A stretch of DNA of 6,673 nt from Saprospiraceae bacterium. Its GTDB lineage: Bacteria > Bacteroidota > Bacteroidia > Chitinophagales > Saprospiraceae. Location of the stretch: the NCBI GenBank assembly GCA_027009605.1, contig JALVCY010000675.1:1-6673 (forward strand), in the 5' to 3' direction. The notes beneath the pieces were generated by a model. That model searched no databases, had not been told where the DNA came from, and worked only from the letters and a program-made list of their open reading frames with translations. A program made the translations under genes and the position numbers. This document shows positions 1-6,648 of the stretch, piece by piece (position 1 is the first letter of the stretch; each line of letters begins with the position of its first letter).

Positions 1-2
1 AT

Positions 3-1991
3 TATAACTTGCCGGCTTGGTTGGCGACGTTGTTGACGATGAAGCAAACCATTGGGATTCCGGCACTTTTGGGTCTGACCTATATCATGCTGACCAAAGG
101 AGCCAATCTCGGAGTCAAAGCCTTGTATGTGGTCGTCACCATCTTGGCCATTTCCCTAATTGCTTTTTTTGCGGGAAAGACTGATTATCAACCGGATAGC
201 GATGCCATTCCACAAATAGTTGAGGAAGGCACCACGGGATTTCCACCCGATACCGCCCTTTTTCCGAAAGGGGAAACCCTTAATCCACCTACCGCTCAAA
301 TACGTGATGCGTCTCCCAATCCATCACCCGAAGACGATTCCCAACCTTGGGAGCAGATTGGATTTTTCACTGTTTTTGCGATTATTTTTCCTGCCTTTAC
401 AGGAATGACGGCCGGCGTAGGGCTTTCGGGAGATCTCAAAAATCCGGGCAAATCCATCCCCTTAGGCACTTTGGGAGCGACGGTTTTTGGGATGATTATT
501 TATGTTTTTATTGCGTACAAACTATCTGTTTCGGCATCTCCGGCCTCTTTGGCAGATACGAGTCATCTAGTGATGGCAGACATTGCTTGGCAAGGCTGGT
601 GGTTGATTCCTTTGGGTTTAGCGGCGGCGACGATTTCTTCCGCTTTGGGGTCTATTATGGTGGCGCCGAGGACTTTGCAGGCGATTGCGCGAGATGAGAT
701 TTTCCCTACACCTAAGATAAACAATTGGTTATCAAGCGGTAAGGGGGATAATGATGAGCCGTTTAATGCATCTTTGGTCACAATTCTAATTGCGGCGGTA
801 TTTATCTTAGCCGGTGCCTTGGATGGGGTTGCCCAAATCATATCCATGTTTTTCATGGTGAGTTACGGCACCTTGAGCTTGATTTCCTTTTTGAACCATT
901 TTGCGGCAGACCCTGCGTACCGGCCTACGTTCAAATCCCGCTGGTATTTTTCACTTTTTGGAGCTGTTGCTAGTTTTGGATTGATGTTTTTCATGAATCC
1001 GGCGGTGGCCTTTTCGGCTTTGGTATTGATTGTCGGCTTATACTTTTTGGTTTCGTATTACAATAAGGACAAGGGGAGTATGGCGGTCATTTTTCAGGGG
1101 GTTTTATTTCAATTGGTCCGGGAAACCCACGTCTTTTTGCAAAATGCGGATAAGGAACAAATCCAAAGTTGGCGGCCATCGGCTGTAGCGATTTCGGAAG
1201 CGACGTTTCATCGTTTGGATGCTTTTAATATGATGCGTTGGATAGCCCACCGGTATGGATTTGGGACTTACATACATTTTATCAAGGGCTATTTATCGAA
1301 AGAAACCAATAAAATCGCCAAAGAAACCAAGGAAGAACTCATCAAAATGGCCGAAATGACCCACTCCAATGTCATTGTGGATACGATGGTCAGTCCGTCT
1401 TTTACTTCGACAGTGGCTCAAGTCATCCAACTTCCGGGCATTGCCGGCACAGAGAATAATCTGCTTCTTTTTGAGTTTCCCAAAAGCGATGTGAGCCAAA
1501 TCAGCGACTTAATCGACAACTTTAAATTGATTAATGCGGTAGATTTTGACACGATTATTTTGGGTAGTTCCGACCGGAGTTTTGGCTTTCGCAAAAAGAT
1601 ACATATATGGATTACCAAGAAAGATTTTGACAATGCCAGTTTAATGATTTTGTTGGCGTATATCATCATGGGGCACAAAGATTGGCGGGGTTCGACGATC
1701 AGCATTTTTGCGGTTTTCCCCGAAAACATCTTGGATAGAGAACGCCAAAACTTACTCCAACTGATCCAAGACGGCCAACTCCCCATATCTCCTTCCAACA
1801 TCCAATTTATCAAAAACCCGGACGAAGATAAACGCAATATCATCGCCACCAAATCCAAAATGGCCGACCTGACCATCTTAGGTTTTGACGGCTCCACCAT
1901 CAAGCACAAAGGCCAAGCCATCTTTGAAGGTTATGATGACATAGGCGACCTTCTTTTTGTCCACGCTTCGGAGCGCAAAGTGATAAAATAG
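3..1991 (+). CDS. SLC12-type cation-chloride cotransporter, 5' partial
   Basis: Inner-membrane secondary transporter of the APC superfamily, related to Na-K-Cl cotransporters. The frame is open to the left edge, so TM1-3 are missing; the TTG at 9 lies inside a helix-rich region and is not the true start. Numbering from that TTG, I see TM4 (about 13-30), TM5 (36-55), a long acidic, proline-rich loop (57-115), TM6 with FPAFTG (127-132) followed by SGDLKNPGKSIP, TM7 (152-173), TM8 with AATISSALGS (206-215) and APRTLQAIARD, TM9-12 (255-350) and a soluble C-terminal domain (351-660) starting near the WRPSAVAIS motif. By alignment from memory to NKCC1, P128 and T131 match the K+ site, S210/S211 the Na+ site and Y286 the second Cl- site. 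KCC-type proteins lack the serine pair, so Na+ coupling is inferred. It converges on the receptor gene across 32 bases with no clear terminator. The family call is strong; ion specificity is not proven. Confidence 0.9.
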   Translation, partial: YNLPAWLATLLTMKQTIGIPALLGLTYIMLTKGANLGVKALYVVVTILAISLIAFFAGKTDYQPDSDAIPQIVEEGTTGFPPDTALFPKGETLNPPTAQIRDASPNPSPEDDSQPWEQIGFFTVFAIIFPAFTGMTAGVGLSGDLKNPGKSIPLGTLGATVFGMIIYVFIAYKLSVSASPASLADTSHLVMADIAWQGWWLIPLGLAAATISSALGSIMVAPRTLQAIARDEIFPTPKINNWLSSGKGDNDEPFNASLVTILIAAVFILAGALDGVAQIISMFFMVSYGTLSLISFLNHFAADPAYRPTFKSRWYFSLFGAVASFGLMFFMNPAVAFSALVLIVGLYFLVSYYNKDKGSMAVIFQGVLFQLVRETHVFLQNADKEQIQSWRPSAVAISEATFHRLDAFNMMRWIAHRYGFGTYIHFIKGYLSKETNKIAKETKEELIKMAEMTHSNVIVDTMVSPSFTSTVAQVIQLPGIAGTENNLLLFEFPKSDVSQISDLIDNFKLINAVDFDTIILGSSDRSFGFRKKIHIWITKKDFDNASLMILLAYIIMGHKDWRGSTISIFAVFPENILDRERQNLLQLIQDGQLPISPSNIQFIKNPDEDKRNIIATKSKMADLTILGFDGSTIKHKGQAIFEGYDDIGDLLFVHASERKVIK

Positions 1992-2023
1992 TGCTATCCA
2001 CATCATCAAATAATCAAACGTCA

Positions 2024-4642
2024 TTAAAATTGATACTTGGCTTTGAAATAAATGCGTCCACCGAATACCGACTGCTCAATTTCCCGATAATCTTGTGGCA
2101 TGAGAAATCTTTTGCTACGGGTATTGACGTTCAAGTTCAACAAATTTTCCACTCCCAAAGCCAGCAAAAGATGAACGCCCACTTTCTTTTCGATCAATCC
2201 ACTTACCAAGGTCTCGGTATAAATGTCTCCACGCCACAGATAAGCCATTTCTGAACCTATCCATGTATTCAATCTTTTGACGAACAAACGAACTTTTACG
2301 GACGATTGGCTATCCCATCGGGGGGGCAGATTTGCCAAATCGCCATAGGCTAGAGTCAACCTTTTAATTCGACTTCCTAATTGGATAAATATTATCTTGC
2401 TTTGCAAGATGTCCTTTGCGTTCATACTAAATGAAATGTCCGTACTTGTTAACTCTTGATTGGGAAATTGAGCATCGCCGGAAGAACCGAACAACGCCCC
2501 TTTCAATGATGCAGTAAAAGGGATACCACGAATTTTTCTTCCGGTACTTAAGTCAAAACCGGCTTTGCGGAAGTTTTGCACTAATAAGAGTGTATCTACA
2601 ATGATGCCTGCTCTTGACTTCTGTCGCCACCCATAATGTTCAGGCTCTTGCCGGAAGTATAACCGAGCCAAAGAAAAACTTGCTGTCGAGACAGAAAACT
2701 CCCGCCACCCGGCCTCCCAGGAATGCGCACGAATGATTACCGGACTGGCTATAGCGGCAATGGCATACGACAGGCGGCTCTTTGGCTGTGCCGTGCGCCA
2801 CAAATTGTCATCGGCCAACCATCCCGCTTCGGATGAATAATTGAAGAAAACAGACTGATTCCGCTTGATCTCAAAACGGAATCGACCGATGCCCGTCCAC
2901 GCATAGCGCAACGACTGCGGCTGTCCTTGATAATCACTTTGAAAAAGCTCTCCGCCCACTGCTGCGCTAAAATACAGCTTCAAAATGTTTATTTTGTGCA
3001 CCAGCTGACCGGTCAGCGTCCGGCGTTTATAGACCTGGCTCTGCCGAAACGCACTTTGGGGGGCGACAAAACCTTCTGGGTTTGCAGTATCAGACATGGA
3101 TAAGGTTTTGAAATTGACGATCCAGTTTGTGCGCTGATTGAAGGGCTTCCATCTTCGTTCGAGAGATGAGCCAAAGTCAACATTTTTGGTCTTTCGACTG
3201 AGATGATACCCCATATCCTTGACTTGCCCATTTGTACCCAATACAAGATCATAAAAAACAGAATCCATGCCGAAGTCATATTTACGCAAGTCGTTTTCGA
3301 TACCTACTTGCATACCGGTTTGAAGTGTCCAGACCGAGTCAACGTGCCATATCGTGTGCGCAAAAATCGAAGCATTGGAATAAGGTTTTGAGAGTTGCCA
3401 TTCATTGGCACGGGATGCGGACGGATATATTTCTATCATTCCCTTTTGCAGCAGATTATTTTTGTCGTAAGCAACATGGGAAGAAACAACTAGCGTAAAT
3501 TTTTTTTGAAAGTTGTACTTATACAGCATTGAAAACACGCTACTATTCAGTTCAACATCTTCATTGTTGCTTTCTTTCCATAAGAGCTCACCGGTATTGA
3601 CATTAAAATGAGTCTGTTTGAAAGGTTTGACTGATAGATAATTGCTGTAGCGTGCGTAGAGATTAAGTTCGGAACGACTATTCTCAAAAAGCGCATTGTA
3701 AAAGATGTTTGAGACTTGTTCCTTTTCAGGATGCTCAGATTTGAATAAGACGGTTGGTGTTGGACGCCGACCTCGAATTCTCACAGCTCTTCTATACTTG
3801 TTAGCACCATCATAAAATTCGTGAAAGAAATTGAGCTGAGGCCTATGAGAATCACCTATTTGTGAAAAGCTTGCTTCACCTGCATGATTCCAAAGCGCAT
3901 CACCTGCCTGGATAAGCGAAGCACTACCTTCCAACTCCCCTTGATTACTCACACGAGATTGCATCTGTCCCAGCAATTCTAGTTTGGGTTTCAGTACCAA
4001 GTCTAGGTTTACTCGGCTATTATCCGGGTCTTCATACGGGTCTTCGGGGACTATTTGCACACTGGCGAGGTCATCTTTTTTTATGACCCTGTTGATCATA
4101 TTAAACCGGTTGTGCGCAAGACTTTTTCCATTGAGCAGAATTTGACCGACTGGTTTGCCTTTAAAACTGACATGCCCTTTTTTCGTAACCTCAATCCCTG
4201 GTAATTCGTTGAGTAAGTCCTTAAGGTCTTTTTGATGCGGTTTTTTGAATACACTGAGATCAAAGCGGATGGTGTCCCCAATAATTCTTACCCCCTCATC
4301 CTTGCCGGTAACAGTCACTCCATTAAATTCATAGTCGCGCAACTGCATCCAAATGGTATCAGGGCGCTGGCTGCATGGAATCAGCGTATCAACAAACACA
4401 TAGGTCAGATGTCGTATCTTCCAAGCAACGGTGTCATGCACTCCGCAGGCACAAGATTCAAGACGCCCTTGATTATCAGATGTAAAAAAAGTAACAGCAG
4501 CATTTCGCACCTTACATTCTAAGGTCGCAAATTGAATGGGTTGACGTGTATCCACATCAACTAAATAGGTCTCGTGATATTGGGCATGGATTGCGGATAT
4601 CATACCAAAAAAAACTAGAAAAGCTATTGTAGCAATACGCAT
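2024..4642 (-). CDS. TonB-dependent-receptor-type outer-membrane beta-barrel protein
   Basis: Outer-membrane protein of 872 residues. I chose the ATG at 4642 because it opens a clean signal peptide (residues 1-20, ending AIHA before QYHETY). Residues about 25-110 resemble a carboxypeptidase-regulatory-like beta-sandwich (DTRQPIQFATLE, later FNGVTVTGK). Residues about 117-225 look like a plug domain, with GDTIRFDLSVF, DLLNELPGIEV and GQILLNGKSL. The rest is rich in alternating aromatic beta-strands and ends in YFKAKYQF, with the terminal phenylalanine typical of barrel-assembly signals. This order fits Bacteroidota receptors of the outer membrane beta-barrel (OMP_b-brl_3-like) group. No SusD-like lipoprotein gene is nearby, so a SusC glycan system is unlikely; the substrate is unknown and no TonB box is obvious. 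The frame also continues upstream to GTG 4726 and ATG 4723, overlapping the GLPGLI gene; those starts would put 27-28 residues ahead of the signal peptide. Probably second gene of an operon. Confidence 0.88.
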   Translation of the reverse strand: MRIATIAFLVFFGMISAIHAQYHETYLVDVDTRQPIQFATLECKVRNAAVTFFTSDNQGRLESCACGVHDTVAWKIRHLTYVFVDTLIPCSQRPDTIWMQLRDYEFNGVTVTGKDEGVRIIGDTIRFDLSVFKKPHQKDLKDLLNELPGIEVTKKGHVSFKGKPVGQILLNGKSLAHNRFNMINRVIKKDDLASVQIVPEDPYEDPDNSRVNLDLVLKPKLELLGQMQSRVSNQGELEGSASLIQAGDALWNHAGEASFSQIGDSHRPQLNFFHEFYDGANKYRRAVRIRGRRPTPTVLFKSEHPEKEQVSNIFYNALFENSRSELNLYARYSNYLSVKPFKQTHFNVNTGELLWKESNNEDVELNSSVFSMLYKYNFQKKFTLVVSSHVAYDKNNLLQKGMIEIYPSASRANEWQLSKPYSNASIFAHTIWHVDSVWTLQTGMQVGIENDLRKYDFGMDSVFYDLVLGTNGQVKDMGYHLSRKTKNVDFGSSLERRWKPFNQRTNWIVNFKTLSMSDTANPEGFVAPQSAFRQSQVYKRRTLTGQLVHKINILKLYFSAAVGGELFQSDYQGQPQSLRYAWTGIGRFRFEIKRNQSVFFNYSSEAGWLADDNLWRTAQPKSRLSYAIAAIASPVIIRAHSWEAGWREFSVSTASFSLARLYFRQEPEHYGWRQKSRAGIIVDTLLLVQNFRKAGFDLSTGRKIRGIPFTASLKGALFGSSGDAQFPNQELTSTDISFSMNAKDILQSKIIFIQLGSRIKRLTLAYGDLANLPPRWDSQSSVKVRLFVKRLNTWIGSEMAYLWRGDIYTETLVSGLIEKKVGVHLLLALGVENLLNLNVNTRSKRFLMPQDYREIEQSVFGGRIYFKAKYQF

Positions 4643-4694
4643 GCTCCGACAAAAATCAAATCGAGCGAAAAATAATTTAAGAATACCGGTAGTA

Positions 4695-5456
4695 TTAAAA
4701 GGATTGTACACATTGAAAATCATCACTCCTTATTTGATCCGTAAGCGGATTCATAAAATCCCGAAAATCAACATCATCGACCCGCTTAACTTTTGCCTTT
4801 TCCACAGTCTCGAAATCCTCTATTCTATCAGTCAATTCTGCGCAAGGCAAAGCTTTGAACTCAATCAATTTCATCCGCTGCATCCCAATATTGGCCTCTA
4901 CAACTAATCCGGGTATGTTGCGAATCAGTTTTAGATTATACGGGACAGGTAAGTTGGGATTAAAAATAACGTAATCGGTAGTATTCTCTTGTGTAGCTTT
5001 AAAATACCGGTCATCAGTACCCTGATAAGATACCGGCCCCGTTATTTTCCAGGCATCCAAATATTTGGGTTCCTGCACCACAAAGCACTTTTTGTCCTTT
5101 TTTGTGGAATAGAGAAGATAAATTGCCTCCCGACCTGCCCTTCTGATAATCTCCTTAGGCTCAACGCCTATGGAGCTACCTCCACAAATGTGAGCTATGG
5201 AGTCAACCTTTTCAAAACTATGAGTCGGCGATTGGATGATTTTATAGATTAGTCTATTCTGTCCTGCCACTTTGGATATCTTTTTCATGAGTTTTAGGGG
5301 CAGGTTTTCTTGGCTATAATCGGTAACGAGGCTATAAGTGGCGGAAAAGCACATATCGACCTTTTTCGGGTTCTTCGTTTGTGTTGGAATCTGCAGGACA
5401 CTCAAACAGATTAATAGACTGATACCTACGCTGAAGACTTTCGGTAAAAAATTCAT
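4695..5456 (-). CDS. GLPGLI family protein, divergent signature motif
   Basis: Secreted or periplasmic protein of 253 residues. The N-terminus (MNFLPKVFSVGISLLICLSV) is a signal-peptide-like hydrophobic segment; Cys17 is preceded by isoleucine, which does not fit a lipobox, so a lipoprotein is unlikely. The family signature appears as NIPGLV (180-185) in place of GLPGLI, followed by EAN and a beta-rich segment. It is preceded at the usual distance by DAWKITG (134-140), by RYFKAT (150-155, corresponding to the region that often reads YxCxKA) and by a proline-containing turn NPNLPVPYN (166-174). GLPGLI proteins are largely confined to Bacteroidota and are often encoded next to outer-membrane receptors; their biochemical role is not established. 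The receptor gene starts 52 bases downstream on the same strand, which suggests co-transcription and a shared envelope function. The ATG at 5456 is preceded by an AT-rich leader with no Shine-Dalgarno site. The family call rests on motif order and context, since the core motif is degenerate. Confidence 0.75.
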   Translation of the reverse strand: MNFLPKVFSVGISLLICLSVLQIPTQTKNPKKVDMCFSATYSLVTDYSQENLPLKLMKKISKVAGQNRLIYKIIQSPTHSFEKVDSIAHICGGSSIGVEPKEIIRRAGREAIYLLYSTKKDKKCFVVQEPKYLDAWKITGPVSYQGTDDRYFKATQENTTDYVIFNPNLPVPYNLKLIRNIPGLVVEANIGMQRMKLIEFKALPCAELTDRIEDFETVEKAKVKRVDDVDFRDFMNPLTDQIRSDDFQCVQSF

Positions 5457-5540
5457 TTTGATTATTTTTTCAATCCGGATAAAATAAAAAGCGAACCAAG
5501 CTCAGAAACCCTAGACTCCCTGCACCTAGTTCACATTGTT

Positions 5541-5571
5541 CAAAGATACGACTTTTAAAAGAATAACTCAC
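5541..5571 (-). promoter_or_regulatory. Candidate Bacteroidota-type promoter for the GLPGLI-receptor pair
   Basis: On the minus strand TATCTTTG (5548 down to 5541) matches the Bacteroidota -7 consensus TANNTTTG exactly. Twenty bases upstream is GTG (5571-5569), one mismatch from the TTG core of the -33 element. Transcription from here would give a leader of roughly 75-80 bases ahead of the ATG at 5456. The element sits between the 59-residue peptide gene and the GLPGLI gene, so it could make the latter independent. The -7 match is good but the -33 match is weak, and an eight-base degenerate motif can occur by chance in AT-rich DNA. Confidence 0.35.
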
Positions 5572-5591
5572 GCTAAATTCCCAATAGAAAT

Positions 5592-5771
5592 TTATTTGCA
5601 CTCGGCGTTCTCATAACAGTCCCACCCTTTGGGTAAATCTTTCCAATCATCGCAACAATCATCCTTAAAGTGAAACATCGTTCCATCAGAAGATCTAATA
5701 ATCACGTCAGCTCGAAGTACCGGCGTTGCAAAGAAAAGTAATAAAAGAAATACAGTAATCACCTTTTTCAT
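5592..5771 (-). CDS. Small secreted four-cysteine peptide (59 aa), unknown function
   Basis: I do not recognise a family. Translated from ATG 5771 to TAA 5592, the product starts MKKVITVFLLLLFFATPVLRA, a textbook Sec signal peptide (two lysines, a leucine/phenylalanine core, likely cleavage after Ala21). The mature part would be about 38 residues, acidic and aromatic: FKDDCCDDWKDL, then PKGWDCYENAECK at the C-terminus. The cysteines are C39, C40, C52 and C58 (CC-X11-C-X5-C), which suggests two disulfides or a metal site after export. An in-frame TAA five codons upstream fixes the start; the leader is AT-rich without a Shine-Dalgarno site. It lies 135 bases upstream of the GLPGLI gene on the same strand and could be its own unit. 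No double-glycine leader or other peptide-modification signature is seen. The signal peptide plus clean start and stop make it likely real despite its size. Confidence 0.7.
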   Translation of the reverse strand: MKKVITVFLLLLFFATPVLRADVIIRSSDGTMFHFKDDCCDDWKDLPKGWDCYENAECK

Positions 5772-6130
5772 CTTAAAAAGTTTTTAGGTTACCTGCTTCA
5801 CAGGGCAGGGAACATCCCCTGATGAATGAAAAATTTCAGATTAACGGAACACCTCATCCACTACTGCAAAGTAAGTAAGTAAGATGCAAGTTTTTTAACA
5901 TATCTTTTCAGATTCATCCCGTTTTTGGCTGGTTTTTGACGTATTAGTATTGTTGTAAGTAGTGTGGATTGAATTGAGAACGCTTTGTTGGCTCTTGGCG
6001 GTTTACCTTGATTCTTCGCTTACCAATCCCGCAGTGTGGCTTTTTATTTTAGATTTTTTCCTTCGAGGGGCTTAGCAATCGGGACTTCCCTTTTTTTTTT
6101 GGGCTTTTTTTCCTTTGCTGAGCTTGGCGG
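5772..6130. other. Intergenic stretch without a recognisable gene
   Basis: No frame here gives a protein with recognisable composition. Its left part should contain the promoter of the 59-residue peptide gene, but I find no exact TANNTTTG on the minus strand; the nearest, TTACTTTG (5874 down to 5867), has one mismatch and no well-placed -33 element. A weak inverted repeat, CCTGC (5792-5796) and GCAGG (5805-5809) with an 8-base loop, would lie about 20 bases ahead of that start codon. Other contents are a short GTAA repeat (5871-5883), runs of ten and seven T (6091-6100, 6105-6111), and one copy of TTGGCTCTTGG (5988-5998), a submotif that recurs in the tandem repeat to the right. Confidence 0.6.
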
Positions 6131-6137
6131 TCGGTAG

Positions 6138-6157
6138 TAGCCAAATTTATTTGGCTA
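6138..6157. repeat. Short inverted repeat in unit A
   Basis: TAGCCAAATTTATTTGGCTA is a perfect inverted repeat of two 9-base arms around TT. As single-stranded DNA or RNA it could form a short stem; as duplex it could be a dimeric protein-binding site. The same 20 bases recur unchanged in unit B. Confidence 0.9.
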
Positions 6158-6222
6158 TGTAGCAAAGAGCGGAGCGAGTTTGCGCCACGGGCTATTGGAA
6201 ATAGTGGTTGGCTCTTGGCTCC

Positions 6223-6312
6223 ACAAAATTTTGTTTGGTTTCTTTTTGATAACCCTTCCATAGGTTTCCCTTTATTTAAAGGAAACCGAATGGTAACCAA
6301 ACAAAATTTTGT
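6223..6312. repeat. 90-base nested hairpin in unit A
   Basis: Outer arms ACAAAATTTTGTTTGGTT (6223-6240) and AACCAAACAAAATTTTGT (6295-6312) are perfect 18-base reverse complements. Inside them CCAT (6258-6261) can pair with ATGG (6290-6293) and GGTTTCC (6263-6269) with GGAAACC (6281-6287); the latter stem extends through TTTA and TAAA with one bulged C. A 17-base asymmetric internal segment lies on the left side. Each outer arm also contains the 12-base palindrome ACAAAATTTTGT. The structure could act as a cruciform, an RNA hairpin or the core of a small mobile element; which one is not shown. Confidence 0.88.
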
Positions 6313-6384
6313 TCAGTGCTTTGTTTTTTGGCGAAATGGATTTTTCCTAGCGGAATTTGTGGTTGGCTCTTGTTTTGTCGGTAG

Positions 6385-6404
6385 TAGCCAAATTTATTTG
6401 GCTA
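6385..6404. repeat. Short inverted repeat in unit B
   Basis: Identical to the 20-base inverted repeat of unit A (two 9-base arms around TT). The left arm and most of the right arm reappear at 6656-6673, where the window ends. Confidence 0.9.
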
Positions 6405-6493
6405 TGTAGCAAAGAGCGAAGCGAGTTTGCGCCACGGGCAGTTGAAAGTAGGATGCTCCGAAAAGTCAGGTGTAGTGGGTTGCTCTTGACTCC

Positions 6494-6583
6494 ACAAAAT
6501 TTTGTTTAGTTTCTTTTTGATAACCCTTCCATAGGTTTCCCTTTCAGCAAAGGAAACCGAATGGTAACCAAACAAAATTTTGT
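6494..6583. repeat. 90-base nested hairpin in unit B
   Basis: Same length and architecture as the hairpin in unit A. Outer arms at 6494-6511 and 6566-6583 pair at 17 of 18 positions, because the left arm reads TTTAGTT where A has TTTGGTT. The inner GGTTTCC/GGAAACC stem is unchanged. The apical region reads TTT-CAGC-AAA instead of TTT-ATTT-AAA, so a four-base replacement falls at the loop while the stem is kept. Confidence 0.88.
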
Positions 6584-6648
6584 TCAGTGCTTTGATTTTT
6601 GGCGGAGTGGATTTTTCCTAGCGGAATTTGGGGTTGGCTCTTGTTTTG

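Larger units (their letters stand above)
6131..6377. repeat. Tandem repeat unit A (247 bases)
   Basis: First complete unit of a direct tandem array. It opens with TCGGTAGTAGCC, contains the short inverted repeat at 6138-6157, the block AGCAAAGAGCGGAGCGAG followed by TTTGCGCCACGGGC, then TTGGCTCTTGG, the 90-base hairpin at 6223-6312, and a tail with TTTTTCCTAGCGGAATTTG and TTGGCTCTTG. The sequence just left of 6131 does not match the tail that precedes units B and C, so 6131 is close to the left end of the array. Short frames crossing it have no recognisable protein character, and I treat it as non-coding. Confidence 0.9.
6378..6648. repeat. Tandem repeat unit B (271 bases)
   Basis: Second complete unit, in the same orientation and directly abutting unit A. 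By eye it differs from A by about a dozen scattered substitutions plus one divergent segment after GCCACGGGC, where B is 24 bases longer (from about 6440 to 6480, including GGATGCTCCG). The first 62 bases differ at a single position (G at 6172 in A, A in B). It contains the same short inverted repeat and the same 90-base hairpin. Confidence 0.9.

Noticed and set aside
1992..2023. Bidirectional terminator between the convergent genes
   Set aside because: The 32-base gap holds no stem longer than about four bases and no T-run pattern.
4682..4696. Hairpin AATAC-CGGTA-GTATT at the end of the GLPGLI gene
   Set aside because: A 5-base, AT-rich stem with no following T run is too weak to claim as an attenuator or terminator.
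5405..5407. Lipobox at Cys17 of the GLPGLI protein
   Set aside because: The residue before the cysteine is isoleucine; lipoprotein signal peptidase sites need a small residue there, so an ordinary signal peptide is more likely.
5871..5883. GTAA tetranucleotide repeat as a phase-variation tract
   Set aside because: Just over three copies, outside any gene and not positioned within a recognisable promoter.
6080..6112. Intrinsic terminator before the T10 run
   Set aside because: GGGACTTCCC gives only a 3-base stem with a workable loop, and no gene ends just upstream on the plus strand. The T10 and T7 runs are noted only as homopolymers.
6049..6409. Short open frames on both strands across the repeat (83 residues minus, 64 residues plus)
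   Set aside because: They are translations of the repeat unit and the T-rich tract, with low-complexity lysine/serine or phenylalanine runs and no family resemblance. Repeat DNA of this kind commonly yields such spurious frames.
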